Shown one piece after another: positions 21,802 to 33,037 of a stretch of DNA of 64,000 nt. Numbering within the stretch: the first letter of the stretch is position 1; each line of letters opens with the position of its first letter. The notes below the pieces were generated by a model, which did no database searches, had not been told where the DNA came from, and was given only the letters and a program-made list of their open reading frames with translations. Both the position numbers and the translations under genes were made by a program. Origin of the DNA: Isoperla grammatica (Eukaryota; Arthropoda; Insecta; Plecoptera; Perlodidae); the NCBI GenBank assembly GCA_945910005.1, contig OX246746.1, positions 28,723,730-28,787,729 of the forward strand, given 5' to 3'.

Positions 21802-22090
21802 ATACCGTTCGTTAAGAATCTCCTTTATTCTTATTTTTCTATCATTATCATCACAATACCATATATGTTAGTTTATCATTATTACTTCTTCTGTTGTATT
21901 TTATTTTTAATTATTATACTTTCTGTTGTTTGATGGGTAGTTTTGTAATTGGGTTGTTGATATACGTATTTTGAAGCACGTTTCGTGCAGTTTGTACAGA
22001 ATCAAAAGGTTTGTTCGATTTAGCTGTGATCGAAAGCAAGTGTTAGTATTAAAAGAAATGCTCTACTTTGTTACTTGTTATTAATTAATA

Positions 22091-22097
22091 ACTTACA

Positions 22098-22129
<32 letters not shown>

Positions 22130-22133
22130 TACT
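22091..22133. repeat. (TACT)n microsatellite
   Basis: About nine tandem ACTT/TACT tetranucleotides with one or two ACAT variants. Confidence 0.9.
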
Positions 22134-24355
22134 AGTACTTGCACATGCACACGCACTCCCAGGCAGTGGTTAGAAGTGCAATGATGGGTTTTAAGGTATG
22201 GTTCCCAAATCCATCAACAATAATACGTAAAAGCAATATCAGTGCATAAGTCAAATGCCCCAAGACCTCGTCAACTTCGTTATAAGGTACCGTATGTTTT
22301 TAATATTTAATACTGTAATGGTTTTGTTCATGTGTTCTCCAATGAATAGTATGGTGTTGCACTGCACCGCATGACACGGACTCGTTGGCATGACCGGTAC
22401 CATACACGCATTTCGAACAAACCTCTTAAGTTGCAGCTTGGTTAATACTAGTAGTGCGCCAGTTTAAAATATATTTGCTGTTATTGTTTCTCTATTATCC
22501 ACTTTATTTAGATAGATTATACACATTTACTGAAAGCAATACTCTCATGTTAGCTGTAATAATTGCCTGGTTAGATTCACCTGTACGTCTCGCATTTTAA
22601 GTTTTGTCATTGCACCAAGTTTTTCTACTCGGCCACCAAATCAATATTTGATGACTGGCTGATAATATTGCTTTAATTAACTATGTTACAGTATCTCAGC
22701 TTGTGCCATTGCTATCATATGTTAATATACAAAATGCATAGCTATATTTTGCACTGATGTTGACATTAATTAGCTACAATATTGTTATTTTTTATGTTGT
22801 GGATAAGTGATGTTTCCCGTGTTCATGTCATTGAAAGCATTCAGTCCTGATGGCACAAAATAACTAACACTAACATGGATAAGAGGCCATGGTTTGTATT
22901 ATTTCAAGAGCCAAGTGTAAAGGAAAATAGTCTATCTCTGCGAGTTGACTATAGCGTATGCTATTAGTGTTGTGTCAAGAGGGTTATTTCAAGCTTACTT
23001 AAATTTATTTTGTATATGTGTACTCTTCCATATGACTAAGATACAATATTATGAGTATTACTGTGAACAACATAGTTGTGATAAAAGTCCACTACGGCCT
23101 CAACTATTTTAGTTCCAGATAAAATTTGATTAAAATTAAAATCCTCTATACCTGACATCATATCTATTAAGGATTTGATCCATTCAAGAGTACAAGAAAA
23201 GTAATCACAGTCAAATATAGCAGAAGTTGTTTCGCATACTGTTTCCTTTTACTCGTTTTGATTACTAGTCAAAATAGTAGACAACTAGGGTTGCTTATGA
23301 AGTGAATTCATTACTCATGATCATTACACATTCATTTTTGGCATTACCTCATCGATGCATAGTGATATTAAATATATTAATATGGTGGCATCTGGTTAAA
23401 AATTTGTCTAAAACATAATCAAGACAAAATCTAAAATACGGTAATATTCAGATTGTTTTAGCGTGTAGCATCAGTATATGTGCTTAAAAGTTAATGTTCT
23501 CATAGCCAAATTGTCCACTTACATCTGACAGTTTACTGTAAACTGTAAAGCATGTGTTCAAATGCAATGGTCAAATAATTTAAGCAGAATGAAATACGTA
23601 AATTGAGTCAACTGGAAATGTTTCCTGCAACCCTAATTAAAATTCTGTAACCACCTGGTTGTTTCAATTCAAGTCATAAACAGTTTGGTTTATGGTGACA
23701 TCACTGCAAAACAAGCAGTACAGTATTTGAGTTTTATCATCAGTATGAAACTTTGCTGATAATGATATGTTACGTAATATTATTAGTGCCATACTGGTTT
23801 ATGTTCCACTACACAGAGTGGGTATCCTATAAAGCTGTCAACTAAGGTTATGGCTCGTTTTAGCTCGTACAATAGAGCTCAAAGTGAATTCACATGTAGA
23901 AGTGCAAATGCACTGTTTGTTTGGACTGTGCCGTGTTATTTTTGTATTGTTACACACGGCACATATCCTGTTACGACGATAGATTGAAACACATGTTAAA
24001 GTTAAAAGATTTCATATGTACTTTATGCGACTTGTATTGTTATTGTATAAGTTTGTTTTGTTGATTGTGACAATAATAGCTTCTGATAACCACAAAATGG
24101 CAGTCAAATGTTTTCCTGCCAATGCTCAAAACTAAATCAAATCTTTTTCCTAGTGTTTTTCACACAAGTTTTTGTTATATTGTTTTTAATCACCTAAGTC
24201 AACATGCTTTGCCATATACTAATAATTTATTTAGAGATGGCATTATAAATAAGACTGTTCATCAATTACATTATGACTATGTAATCTAGTCTAGATTGCA
24301 AAACAAAGTTCAGCTATTGTTTTTGGGACGACACTGTAGTGCTTCCACGTTGTGT

Positions 24356-24361
24356 AATAAA
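24356..24361 (+). terminator. candidate main polyadenylation signal of glycogenin
   Basis: AATAAA is followed directly by TGTGTGTTC and then TGTTTTGTTTTTGTTGG, a strong GT-rich downstream element. Transposons start again shortly after it, supporting a transcript end near 24385. Confidence 0.5.
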
Positions 24362-24554
24362 TGTGTGTTCTAACAAAACAAATGTTTTGTTTTTGTTGGC
24401 GTAGCTGTATGTATTAGTATTTAGTAATCTTTATGACTGAAACAAGATATTTGGAGGAACATCTTATGGGCACTGCCAGGGACCAGTACTGGCATCAAGA
24501 GTCAAAGACCTGGTACATATTATGACGAACCGATAAATATCTAGCCTGCAGTTG

Positions 24555-24613
24555 ACTTGTTTTCTCCATGGCAACCACTAATCAGAAGCGTCATTGACAC
24601 GGAGAAAACAAGT
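24555..24613. repeat. 59-bp hairpin repeat, hit by a hAT insertion
   Basis: ACTTGTTTTCTCC at the left pairs with GGAGAAAACAAGT at the right. The left 35 bases recur with changes at 63785-63819 (ACTTGTTTTCACCGTGGCAA). The hAT element at 24621 inserted immediately beside its right end. It is probably part of an older dispersed repeat. Confidence 0.6.
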
Positions 24614-24620
24614 TAGCTAC

Positions 24621-25043
24621 TAGGGCTTAATCGTTTAAACGTGTAAACGCCCGCGCGAAAATGTACGTGTACAAATATTCATGCACGTTTAACTGCGACT
24701 TATACCCCGCCCGACCAATCCCCTCCCCTGGCCCTCCCACCCAAAACCCAATTCACAGGTTTTTCCGATGTCACAGCTCTTTGATGAGCCAACAAGGCAT
24801 AGCTTAGTGTGTGGAGTCAAAATTACTGTCGACAGTTGGACATAAAGGTGGGGAATATAATCAACAATGAATATTATAATAAATCAACCGTGTTATTTCG
24901 TGTTATTTTTAACATGGTTTTTCGCGAACATTACAACTCATTTTTTGCTATCATTTTGTAAACAGGAGGAACGTGTTACGTTTAAACGCAAAAAATTCCA
25001 AAAAATAAACGTTTCCAAAACTAACCGTTATCTCCCAGCCCTA
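24621..25043. mobile_element. hAT-type MITE, 423 bp (family A copy 1)
   Basis: The ends are TAGGGCTTAATCG and TCTCCCAGCCCTA with an exact 8-bp duplication TTAGCTAC (24613-24620 and 25044-25051). Subterminal GTTTAAACG/CGTTTAAAC motifs occur at both ends. The sequence is related, in opposite orientation, to the element at 48884-49643. Confidence 0.9.
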
Positions 25044-25191
25044 TTAGCTACAGGCTAAATACTTGGCGATCCATCATAATACCAAGCCTAAGCTAGAACC
25101 CGGAGCAGGTGAAGAAATAAGTGTTCTACAAAGAAGAAGCTTAATATTACTAAAAGGAAAGTAAATATACAGCAAGGCTTTATTAGTAATA

Positions 25192-25338
25192 CAGTGAAAC
25201 TTCTTTATAACAAACGTCTTTGTAACAAAATTATCTACATAACAAACTGTTTTTGAGGTCCCAAATGATTTGTATGCATATAAAGGTACTATCTTAATAA
25301 ATTGTTCTTCAAGAGTTTGTTATAAAGAAGTTTCACTG
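25192..25338. mobile_element. 147-bp pogo/mariner-like MITE
   Basis: Near-perfect 24-bp terminal repeats start CAGTGAAACTTCTTTATAAC and end with the complement ...AAGTTTCACTG, with TA on each side. The wider flanks also share TATTAGTAA (25181-25189 and 25339-25347), which may be coincidence or an older duplication. Confidence 0.85.
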
Positions 25339-25702
25339 TATTAGTAAAGGATTCTCAAGATATCCAATTTATGGGGGAATTAGTAAATTAAATACCTCTA
25401 ACATCGTCTTGTTTAATTCTTCAAATTTAGTTTAGTGTGGTATACCTTTTATTAGCAGTGTTTTATTTGAAGGATTTAATTTGTCCCCTCTCTCTCCATC
25501 CCTCCTTAGATATGCCACTGTAATGCTGGCATCTCCTTATGGTTGTTCCATCAGTATTATTCAGAGGCACCTGTGTGAAATAAAAGAATCTCAAGCCTAT
25601 TCATGTGATGGTCCCATTAAAAACATGATACTTTGTTTGAATATTGGTGTGAAGACTTTTACCATTCTTCTCATGGATGAGTACCTTGGATATCTCTTAT
25701 AG

Positions 25703-26091
25703 TAGGGATGCCACGGCAATAAAATAAAAATTATCGATAATCGAAAAAATGACTGCATTATTGAACGATGATAAATTTACAACTATGAAGCAATCGTTTA
25801 CAGATTGCGTGATATTACGCCGCCTAGCCGAGCGCTTAACGATATAGTATCAAAATTCCTTATACTGTACACATCTGACGTGACTGTAGAGAGTAATATA
25901 TGAAACAAGAGAAATATATGAGGCCCAGTATTTTGGCAGTACAGTATTTCAATAATAAAAATACCCGAGAAGAACAAAATAATGTATTACAAACACTCTT
26001 TAAAAAAAAAAAAAAACATTTGATAATATTTTTATTGCCGATTATCGGACTTCTATTGAATATCGAATGTTGAATATCAAGTGCATCTCTA
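25703..26091. mobile_element. degenerate hAT-like element, 389 bp
   Basis: The left end is TAGGGATGCCAC and the right end GTGCATCTCTA, an imperfect complement. Inner ATTATCGATAATCG and GCCGATTATCGGAC palindromes lie near the two ends. The flanking 8-mers do not match convincingly. Confidence 0.5.
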
Positions 26092-26474
26092 CTTGTTAAT
26101 ATGCCTGATATTTCAATTGCTCATACTAAAAAGCAGTAAAACACATTTCAGAGATGGAAATAAGGGCATCATGTAAGATATTGTTTTAGTCAGTCTTACT
26201 TTCCAATGTGTACAGCTTCAATACAAATTGATATTGAAAATTACCTTTGGTAGCCTACTGTTCATTTCTAATAATTGTTTTTAAATAGATTGAGGAGATA
26301 AACAAAGTTATTATAGTTCATTTATTGCTCTTTGTGGGTATGTGGTATATTTTATGTATACATCATGGAGATATAGCAATTTTTCCAAGTTTATATTATT
26401 ATATTAGAATTGCTATCTGTATACATTATCCATAAAGCTTGAATAAGCTTAAAACCCCATACATACATATATAT

Positions 26475-26531
26475 ATCAAACCCAGGTCTCCCACTTGGCG
26501 GGTGGTGCCGTGACCCCTAGACCACCGGGAC
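26475..26531 (-). repeat. tRNA-like sequence, 3' truncated
   Basis: On the minus strand it reads GTCCCGGTGGTCTAGGGGTC, a tRNA-Glu-like acceptor and A box. An anticodon-like CCAC/GTGG stem with a CCGCCAA loop (GCC at the anticodon position) and ACCTGGGTTTGAT follow. It stops within the T loop. Together with the plus-strand copy it makes an inverted pair. Confidence 0.6.
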
Positions 26532-26619
26532 TGGCAATACCAACACTGCAACATTTCAGTTACACTTGAGTCACACACATCTTAATGTCGTAACCTTTTC
26601 GCAGACATTAGAATTGCCA

Positions 26620-26690
26620 GTCCCAGTGGTTTAGGGGTCAAGGCGCCCACCCGGCAAGTGGGAGACCTTAGTTCGATTCCCAGTCGGGGT
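26620..26690 (+). repeat. tRNA-like sequence, 71 nt, full cloverleaf outline
   Basis: GTCCCAG at the start faces TCGGGGT at the end as an acceptor stem with G-U and mismatched pairs. A CCCAC/GTGGG anticodon stem with loop CCGGCAA and the B box AGTTCGATTCCC are present. T-stem and D-arm have mismatches, and position 33 is C, not the usual U, so it is a relic or tRNA-derived repeat rather than a working tRNA gene. Confidence 0.6.
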
Positions 26691-28900
26691 TAGTTTATAA
26701 TTTCTGGTTTTCACTATATATATACACATCATAATGTCACTCTTTGTGCAGCTGTTAGTTTTGTTTGTATGTATAAATTTTGTCCTGCTAGAAACAATCG
26801 AGCACTGAAATGTACATATTATATTTGATTTTTTTTTCTATTTTAGTGTTCAAAATGTACGAATATTCCTCGCTTGCCAACCTGGTATCATTTTGTTGCA
26901 AACAAAAAAGAAGAAAAATCTTAATCTATAAATGACATTAAAAAATAGAATATAATAATCTTAGTAAAGCTTACCTACATTCAACTATTATAATGGGGGT
27001 GTCATAGTATTTTATTCCCCCACAAAAGTGCAGTGGCACTAATTGGGGGGAAAGGCAGTATTTGTTTTATGAATTGCTCTGAAAATACGAAAGAAGAGTA
27101 GTAATTGCTCATCTTGTGCTGATGGGACTTATGTGAGTGGTGAGTATAATTAATAAAAGGTTATAGAAATAAGATCTACTGTATGAAACTAAATCTTCTC
27201 CTTCTGCGGTGGTATAACTTTTGCCCCCAGTGGTAGGAACTCTCTACCCCCCCCCCCCCCCCTTACTGTTCAGCCGGTTAATTAGCTGTGAGTCAATAAC
27301 AAGCTGTTAAGAGGGCATTCCCTGAAAATAAATAATATATTCTACGTCGCTTACTCTAAAATTCAATTAGGGACTTACCAATTTGCGAGTAATTAAAACT
27401 GAAAACAGGCCATCCACCCGTGCAGAAAGTGTTATTCGCTTTGCCCCCTGCAAAATAACACCAACCACACTTCCGAAAGTGGCTTACAGAGCGAGAACTC
27501 AAATGCCGCATTGCGAGACTGAAAACCCCCCTTTCTACTTGAACTTGTGCTTTACTTACCCCGCCCCCCACACCCCTCAAGAAATACAACATAATAATGG
27601 ATGTATAGGATAATATTATATTATATCGTTTGAGTATAATTATTTACTTAACACTCGAGGGAGAAAGTGACGAATTCGGTTAAAAAACTTGAAATGAAAC
27701 GAATCTTGTGAGCACGTGAAAAGAGAAGCTGTGGGAGAACAAAAAAGAGTGGAAGAAATTGGCGGATAAGCAGGAGAAAGGGGAGGCTGAAACGCTGAGC
27801 CTGCCAAGCTGTCATTGAAAGTGTCAAGCCCTAAACAAGGGTGGGCATTGGGCAACCACCACTCAACTCAACGACATAGTTGGAAATTACTTATAGAATA
27901 TTATTATTATCATTATTTTGTTCAATGGTTGATAAAACAAGAATTTGGAATTTGAGGAATTGGCATAAAATCTTCAGTTAGCTTTTAACACAGAATTGCA
28001 TCAGGAACTTAAAGAAGTTATTCCTATTTTGGTGCTTCTTTGCATCAGTGGCAGCCCAGGAATTCATGATGCTAGTGGCTTTTCCGGCTAATAAGATACT
28101 TGCTGACTTTAGTGATGTTAACGAGGCCTTTGGTATAGTCCCAGCCGCGGAAGGTGAAAATTTTCACGTGCTCGGAAAATGACTTATGATTAATACAAAA
28201 TTCATTCCAAGAGATTTTGTGGGTTGAAGTTAGTACTAAACTAAAACTAGTATGTAGTGGAAAAGGGTGGTAGCTGATGGACCTTTGATCGAACATCATG
28301 GGGGGAGGGGGGGCAATCACCCCATTATTCGCCGGACTGTATCCGCTACTGGACGAATCCCTGATACTTGGTCCTAACGTAACAGTCTTGCCGAATGAAC
28401 ACTTCGCCAATTTGTTATTTAGTGGTCCAGCCAAATCTTCAGCAATGATGCAGCTATCGGCGTCGGGATCAAGTCAGACGTTGCTCGGTGCTTACCTGCC
28501 TGACGGCAACACAGAGAAATAAGTCGGGCGGCAACTGATACTCGATGGGAGCAGCAAGGATTCTCTTCCTTTTCGTCAGAGGCTCTAGGTTCGATCCCCA
28601 AGCGAGTTCGTCCTCTTGACTCTCCGGCTTCACATGATCGCTCTCCCGCAGTTGTCCAGTGTCCACGTCTTTACACCACTGTTCGTTACGTAGCGCAATA
28701 ACAGCCTGGCCTAGAAAAGTTGCTGACAAAGTTGTTACCATTATAACTACGTTGGTGCTGAACTCATTCATATTTACGCATGCAATGAACGCTTTCTTTT
28801 GCCATCACCGCAGTTGCAATAAAAACAAAGGCCTATAGTTGATACTTGACAAGGTAACACCCCCTGGTTAAGGTAAACTACTTTAAAACACGTGGTCGCG
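26691..28900 (+). other. intergenic sequence between glycogenin and YAP
   Basis: I recognise no gene. A 16-base C run lies at 27247-27262. A GGTTCGATCCCC box-B-like word occurs at 28590-28601 without a matching A box. Open frames on both strands near 28072-28770 overlap each other and show no family signature. Confidence 0.5.
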
Positions 28901-29415
28901 TCACAATGTTACAACAATCAATTTTCCACTGATTAGTATCGTCGGTCGCCGCCATTGCGTGTTTATACTTCCCGCTAATATTAAGTTAATAGTTTTGTCT
29001 ATAGGTAGCTCTTATGCTGTAGCCTACGCTCACTCTGTGGGTAGTAAGTAGAAGCAGCGCAATGAACTTTCAAGGTTAGCGCTATAATAAACATCAACAC
29101 AACAAGAAGTAAATAGTGTTGGTACTAGAACTCGCCGCTATGGTTATGAATAATAGTGTTAGTGCTGCTGTAGTGGAAAGAGTAAGAACTATTTGGGATT
29201 ACTTCTTCGCGGATGACGACTGAGAGTGAAAAGGTCACATTCCTCAGCCGTGGCAATGTTATTTGCTATGCTAACTCGGTTGAGACTTCAGTCAGTCAGT
29301 CGTTGGCCAGACTTTTAGTCGTGAGGGTGAAGTGGGGTGCCGAACTTTTTTGTATGGGTTTTGTTTGTTTTTAGTAAGTGTTAACGTAGTTTGTAGTTAT
29401 TTCTTTAAAGGCAAG
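28901..29415 (+). promoter_or_regulatory. probable YAP promoter and 5' UTR region
   Basis: This is the sequence directly upstream of the YAP start codon. It is less AT-rich than the flanks and contains several CG dinucleotides, but I find no clear TATA or initiator that would fix the transcription start. The assignment rests on position alone. Confidence 0.35.
29353..29373 (+). promoter_or_regulatory. short upstream open reading frame before YAP
   Basis: ATG at 29353 opens six codons (MGFVCF) and stops at TAG 29371-29373, out of frame with the YAP ATG 43 bases further on. If transcribed as 5' UTR it could lower translation of the main frame. Confidence 0.3.
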
Positions 29416-29843
29416 ATGGCATCAAATACTGACGTTGAACATAAAAGTAATTTAGTTGTTCGAATTGATCAAAATTCTGATTCCGACCTGCAAGCTTTGT
29501 TTGACAGTGTATTGAAACCAGATTCGAAAAGACCATTACAGGTGCCATTGCGCATGCGTAAATTACCCGACTCGTTTTTTACACCTCCTTCAACAGGATC
29601 CAAGAGTCCGTCCGTTTCTCATAGTCGGGATAATTCATCTGATTCGACCCCTGGTTTAACCGTTTCTCATCCAAGGGCCCACAGTTCACCCGCTTCGTTA
29701 CAACAAACCTACGCTTCAGCACAGCAACAAGTGCAGCACTTGAAACAGCGCAGCTACGACGTCAGCGCTGTCGAGGACCATGGACCACTGCCCCCTGGTT
29801 GGGAACAGGCGCGAACGCCAGAGGGGCAGGTTTACTATCTCAA
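29416..29843 (+). CDS. YAP1: YAP/Yorkie transcriptional co-activator, exon 1
   Basis: YAP carries Hippo-pathway signals to TEAD transcription factors in the nucleus. ATG at 29416 has a good context (A at -3, G at +4), and no in-frame ATG lies just upstream. Residues 11-59 form the TEAD-binding region: VVRIDQNSDSDLQALFDSVL, then VPLRMRKLPDSFFTPP, with S53 at the position of human S94. LATS sites HxRxxS occur as HSRDNS (S74) and HPRAHS (S90, equivalent to human S127), the latter followed by SPAS, which in vertebrates is the 14-3-3 context. A third, HLKQRS (S113), has Lys for Arg. WW1 begins at GPLPPGWEQA (W129). The exon ends CTCAA|gtaagt in phase 2, 142 codons plus two bases. Confidence 0.97.
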
Positions 29844-30250
29844 GTAAGTTGTTTGTTTTTAACCCCTTCCTGTTGCAACCTGCATTCAATGCTAGTCGCT
29901 GGACTAACCTTTGGCTTTCATGAGCTTCCCGTCAGTGTCGCTCGGCCCCAGTCAAGAGCCTCTTGTCACTTACACGTGGTTATCAAACTGACACTTGTAG
30001 CGTTAGGTTGCACCCCCACCCCTTCCCTTTGTCATCCACATTGTTTACGTATTTGCTTGTCACTTTAATGCAAGTTTAACATTTATGGCAACATTTGTAG
30101 ACGGGCCCTTAGGTATTAATGTGGAATAACCAGTAGCCTAGTTGCCTACACGTAACTCACTGCAGGAATTTTCGCCTATTAAATGAAATGAATAGGTAGC
30201 CAACCTAGGCCTAGGCTACCCCACTATTACGACCTCTTGGCATGGAAAAG

Positions 30251-30267
30251 CCCCCCCCCCCCCCCCC
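30251..30267. repeat. poly-C tract (17)
   Basis: Uninterrupted C run, the first of six C/G runs in YAP intron 1. Confidence 0.95.
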
Positions 30268-30509
30268 GTTACCCATAAAGGCTTGAAACTCATTATTTTC
30301 ATTGAAGCCAGCAGACTTCCCTATGGAAATAACAATTAATTGAATTTACGGAAATTGTGTTTCTCTGTGGCAAACGTGTATGTTTACCTCTATATTATGT
30401 TAATGTTGGGTATGAACTACGCTGGCGCCCGGCTTTTCCATGTGCCCGGGCATCACTATTAAATCAATTAAAAAGTCAAAACATTATTTTAAAACGATTG
30501 GTATAGCAT

Positions 30510-30874
30510 CAGAGTGGAATTGATTTAAATCAATTGATTTAAATCGTTGATTTAAATCAACAACAAAACTTACCAGCATAACTAGGCATATATCTCATTT
30601 TCAATTTCCCTCGAAGACAAAAATCGCATATTATATGAAAAATGAAAATTTATTTGTTTATTTCCTGTCAATTAGTATTGTTTGTTGGCAATTGCAATTT
30701 ACCAGTTGATTATCCCTTTTGTGAAACACTTCTTATTGTTGATTTAAATCAATTAAAATCTGATTTAAATCGAAAAAAATCAAAAAATCTGATTTAAATC
30801 AAGAAATCGATTTAAATCAAAAAAATCATGATTTTTGATTTTTTTAATAAAAATCAAAAAAATCATCCACCCTG
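30510..30874. mobile_element. hAT-type MITE rich in GATTTAAATC, 365 bp
   Basis: The ends are CAGAGTGGAATTGATTT and AAAATCATCCACCCTG with an exact 8-bp duplication TATAGCAT (30502-30509 and 30875-30882). The palindrome GATTTAAATC or close variants recur at both ends. This ATTTAAAT-rich type is widespread in animal genomes. No coding capacity. Confidence 0.9.
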
Positions 30875-31169
30875 TATAGCATAGCACCCACCTACCCTTG
30901 GGTCTGTCCCAAAAGCTGTCGTGCCGACGCCATAATAGCTTCAACCCAACTCTTTGGTCATACTGGCCACATGTAACACGTACATTACACAATATTGGGC
31001 CTTCAACCTCTGATACTAAGATTTCAGGATTACATTCTAGTAAGTAGCTTTGATGTTTACAAATTATTATGGCTGTAGGCCTACATATCGAGTGAATGGT
31101 TTCAAATGCAATAAGGAGGAGGTGTTATATTATTGTTTAACATGTAAGCAATAAACTGATAAGACTTAT

Positions 31170-32003
31170 GCGCTCCTGGACCCCTATTCTGTAATTTCCT
31201 GATATGGATCCGTGCCGATTCCAAAGCGTGTATATTAGTTGTTCCCATAGCGGGTTTAGAGAGAAAATAAAAAATAGCGATTCTATAGCGTAGTCCGATA
31301 TGGATAGGCCGATATGGGACTGCCGTGCCGTGCCGAGCCGAGCACATCACACAGAGACGGAGCTGCCGAAGTCGTAACCAATCTGAAACTCAGCTCTTCC
31401 GAGTGCTTCGCAGTTCGCACAAGTCATGTTGTGATCGTCTTTTGTTTTTGTTTATAATGCCATCGACCGAAAACGTTGTTCAGTATTGTTTTGAAACATA
31501 CTAGGCCTAGCATTCTGCTGCCACTATGTGTACATATGAGTAGGGCTAACGCTGTGAAGGTCTAGGCCTAGACATACGACCTTTAGGGGGAGGGGATATT
31601 TAGGCCTAGACCTGCATTGAATATTAATTTAAAGCTGTCAGTAAATACGTGAATAGTTTGACATAACCTCAACAAAATAATATTTAATACAGAAAATTAT
31701 AGAAAAGAATTTCAACTTACGACGTACCGGCACAATAATATTTCTTCGTTAGAATCTAAATTGTCGCCTAGTTTTTGCTGAAAACAAATTTGTTAATAAG
31801 CTAAAAACAACGTTTAACACGCATATCGGCCTAGAAAGAGGTGCTGAATCCGTATCGGGATTTACGCTTCCATTCCGGGTTAAATTTGGCGGTATCGGGC
31901 ATAAAAAAGTTACATAATCGCTCTCGCCCGCTTTCGACCCATAGGGGCCCGAATCAGTATCGGGAGTTTCATAAAACAGTTACCGAATAAGGGTCCTGCG
32001 CCA
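31170..32003. mobile_element. candidate MITE with GGACCC-TATTC ends
   Basis: GGACCCCTATTCTGTAA near 31179 is mirrored by GTTACCGAATAAGGGTCC near 31979-31996. The inside repeats GATATGG...CCGTGCCG and ...GGGCATAAAAAAGTTAC-type words on both sides. No target duplication is clear, so limits are approximate. Confidence 0.45.
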
Positions 32004-32291
32004 TATCATATTATTATGACGACTTGCTTGAAGTAGCATTCAGTTGCAGTCAGTGACACTGACATGGGTGGGTAAAATACCGGGCTTCGTTTGCCTATTC
32101 ACATTTGTATAACTCCCGACATACATATATCAAGTTACCACCTTTTTACCCTAACAATTACTGTGCACTTAAGCTGTTGTTGTGTATTCTCAATCTATCC
32201 TATGAAATATGAATCTAAAACCACATTCGTTCAGCAATCATATTGTACGAGCTGAGCAAAATATTAAACAAAATAGGCCTATTGTATTTTA

Positions 32292-32339
32292 GATCCAAAA
32301 TACAAACTAATTTCAATATTAAGACTTGTATTTTGGATC
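32292..32339. repeat. 14-bp-stem hairpin
   Basis: GATCCAAAATACAA and TTGTATTTTGGATC are perfect complements separated by 20 bases. No known role; it may be a MITE fragment. Confidence 0.7.
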
Positions 32340-33037
32340 AAAAGTCAAAAGTAGTAAGGGGCCTATACCATCAATCACTCTTAATAATTTAATTGAAATC
32401 ACATTTGGCGCGACACATTCAGAAAATCGAAACTGTGGTATTTTCGGTACACACAAATGTATTTCAAATATACGGTTTTTCGCTACTACCCAGCTCTGCA
32501 CTGCACATTGGAAAACAAGATATAGTTGCTTCGCGTTAACTTGCAAGGTGTTGTCGTCACGGATTATGTAACAGTGAAGTGACGCGTGTGACAACTACCA
32601 ACCTAAATCTAGTTGCATCCCGTTCTCCTGCCTCATGTATTGTAGTGATAATATCGCCCGCATGTTGTCAGACGTGGTGGGGTCGCATTCCATTTACGGT
32701 TGGTGCAGTCAATACAGTGGACAAGAACAATGCAGCTATCGAGCAATCTCGAGCTTAATACCGTTGAAATAGACCGTGTAGAGCGACCGTCTCTTCTCAG
32801 AATTTTAGGGGACACCTTGCTTCTTACGGCGTCGCCACTCGAGTCGCCATTATATGGGTCATTATCAAAAAAATTGCCTATTCCACTAAACTAGTTTGAA
32901 AAATATGAAACAATACATTTTTAGGTTTGGAGTAATCAGTACCCTCTGTATCCTTGCATCAACCTCTGAAAAGGGCCAAGCTAAAAAAATATATTTACTG
33001 TTTTACAACAACTTCCGTAACTTGGGGACACCGAAAT

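Larger units (their letters stand above)
21802..24380 (+). other. probable long glycogenin 3' UTR
   Basis: About 2.6 kb after the TAA has no recognisable transposon, unlike the DNA on either side, which fits transcribed 3' UTR. A TACT-type microsatellite lies at 22091-22133. The best end signal is the AATAAA at 24356-24361. The exact end is not provable here. Confidence 0.5.

Noticed and set aside
24867..25058. 63-codon hydrophobic frame
   Set aside because: It lies almost wholly inside the hAT MITE at 24621-25043.
28560..28620. tRNA gene at the GGTTCGATCCCC word
   Set aside because: Box B only; no acceptor stem, A box or anticodon arm can be drawn.
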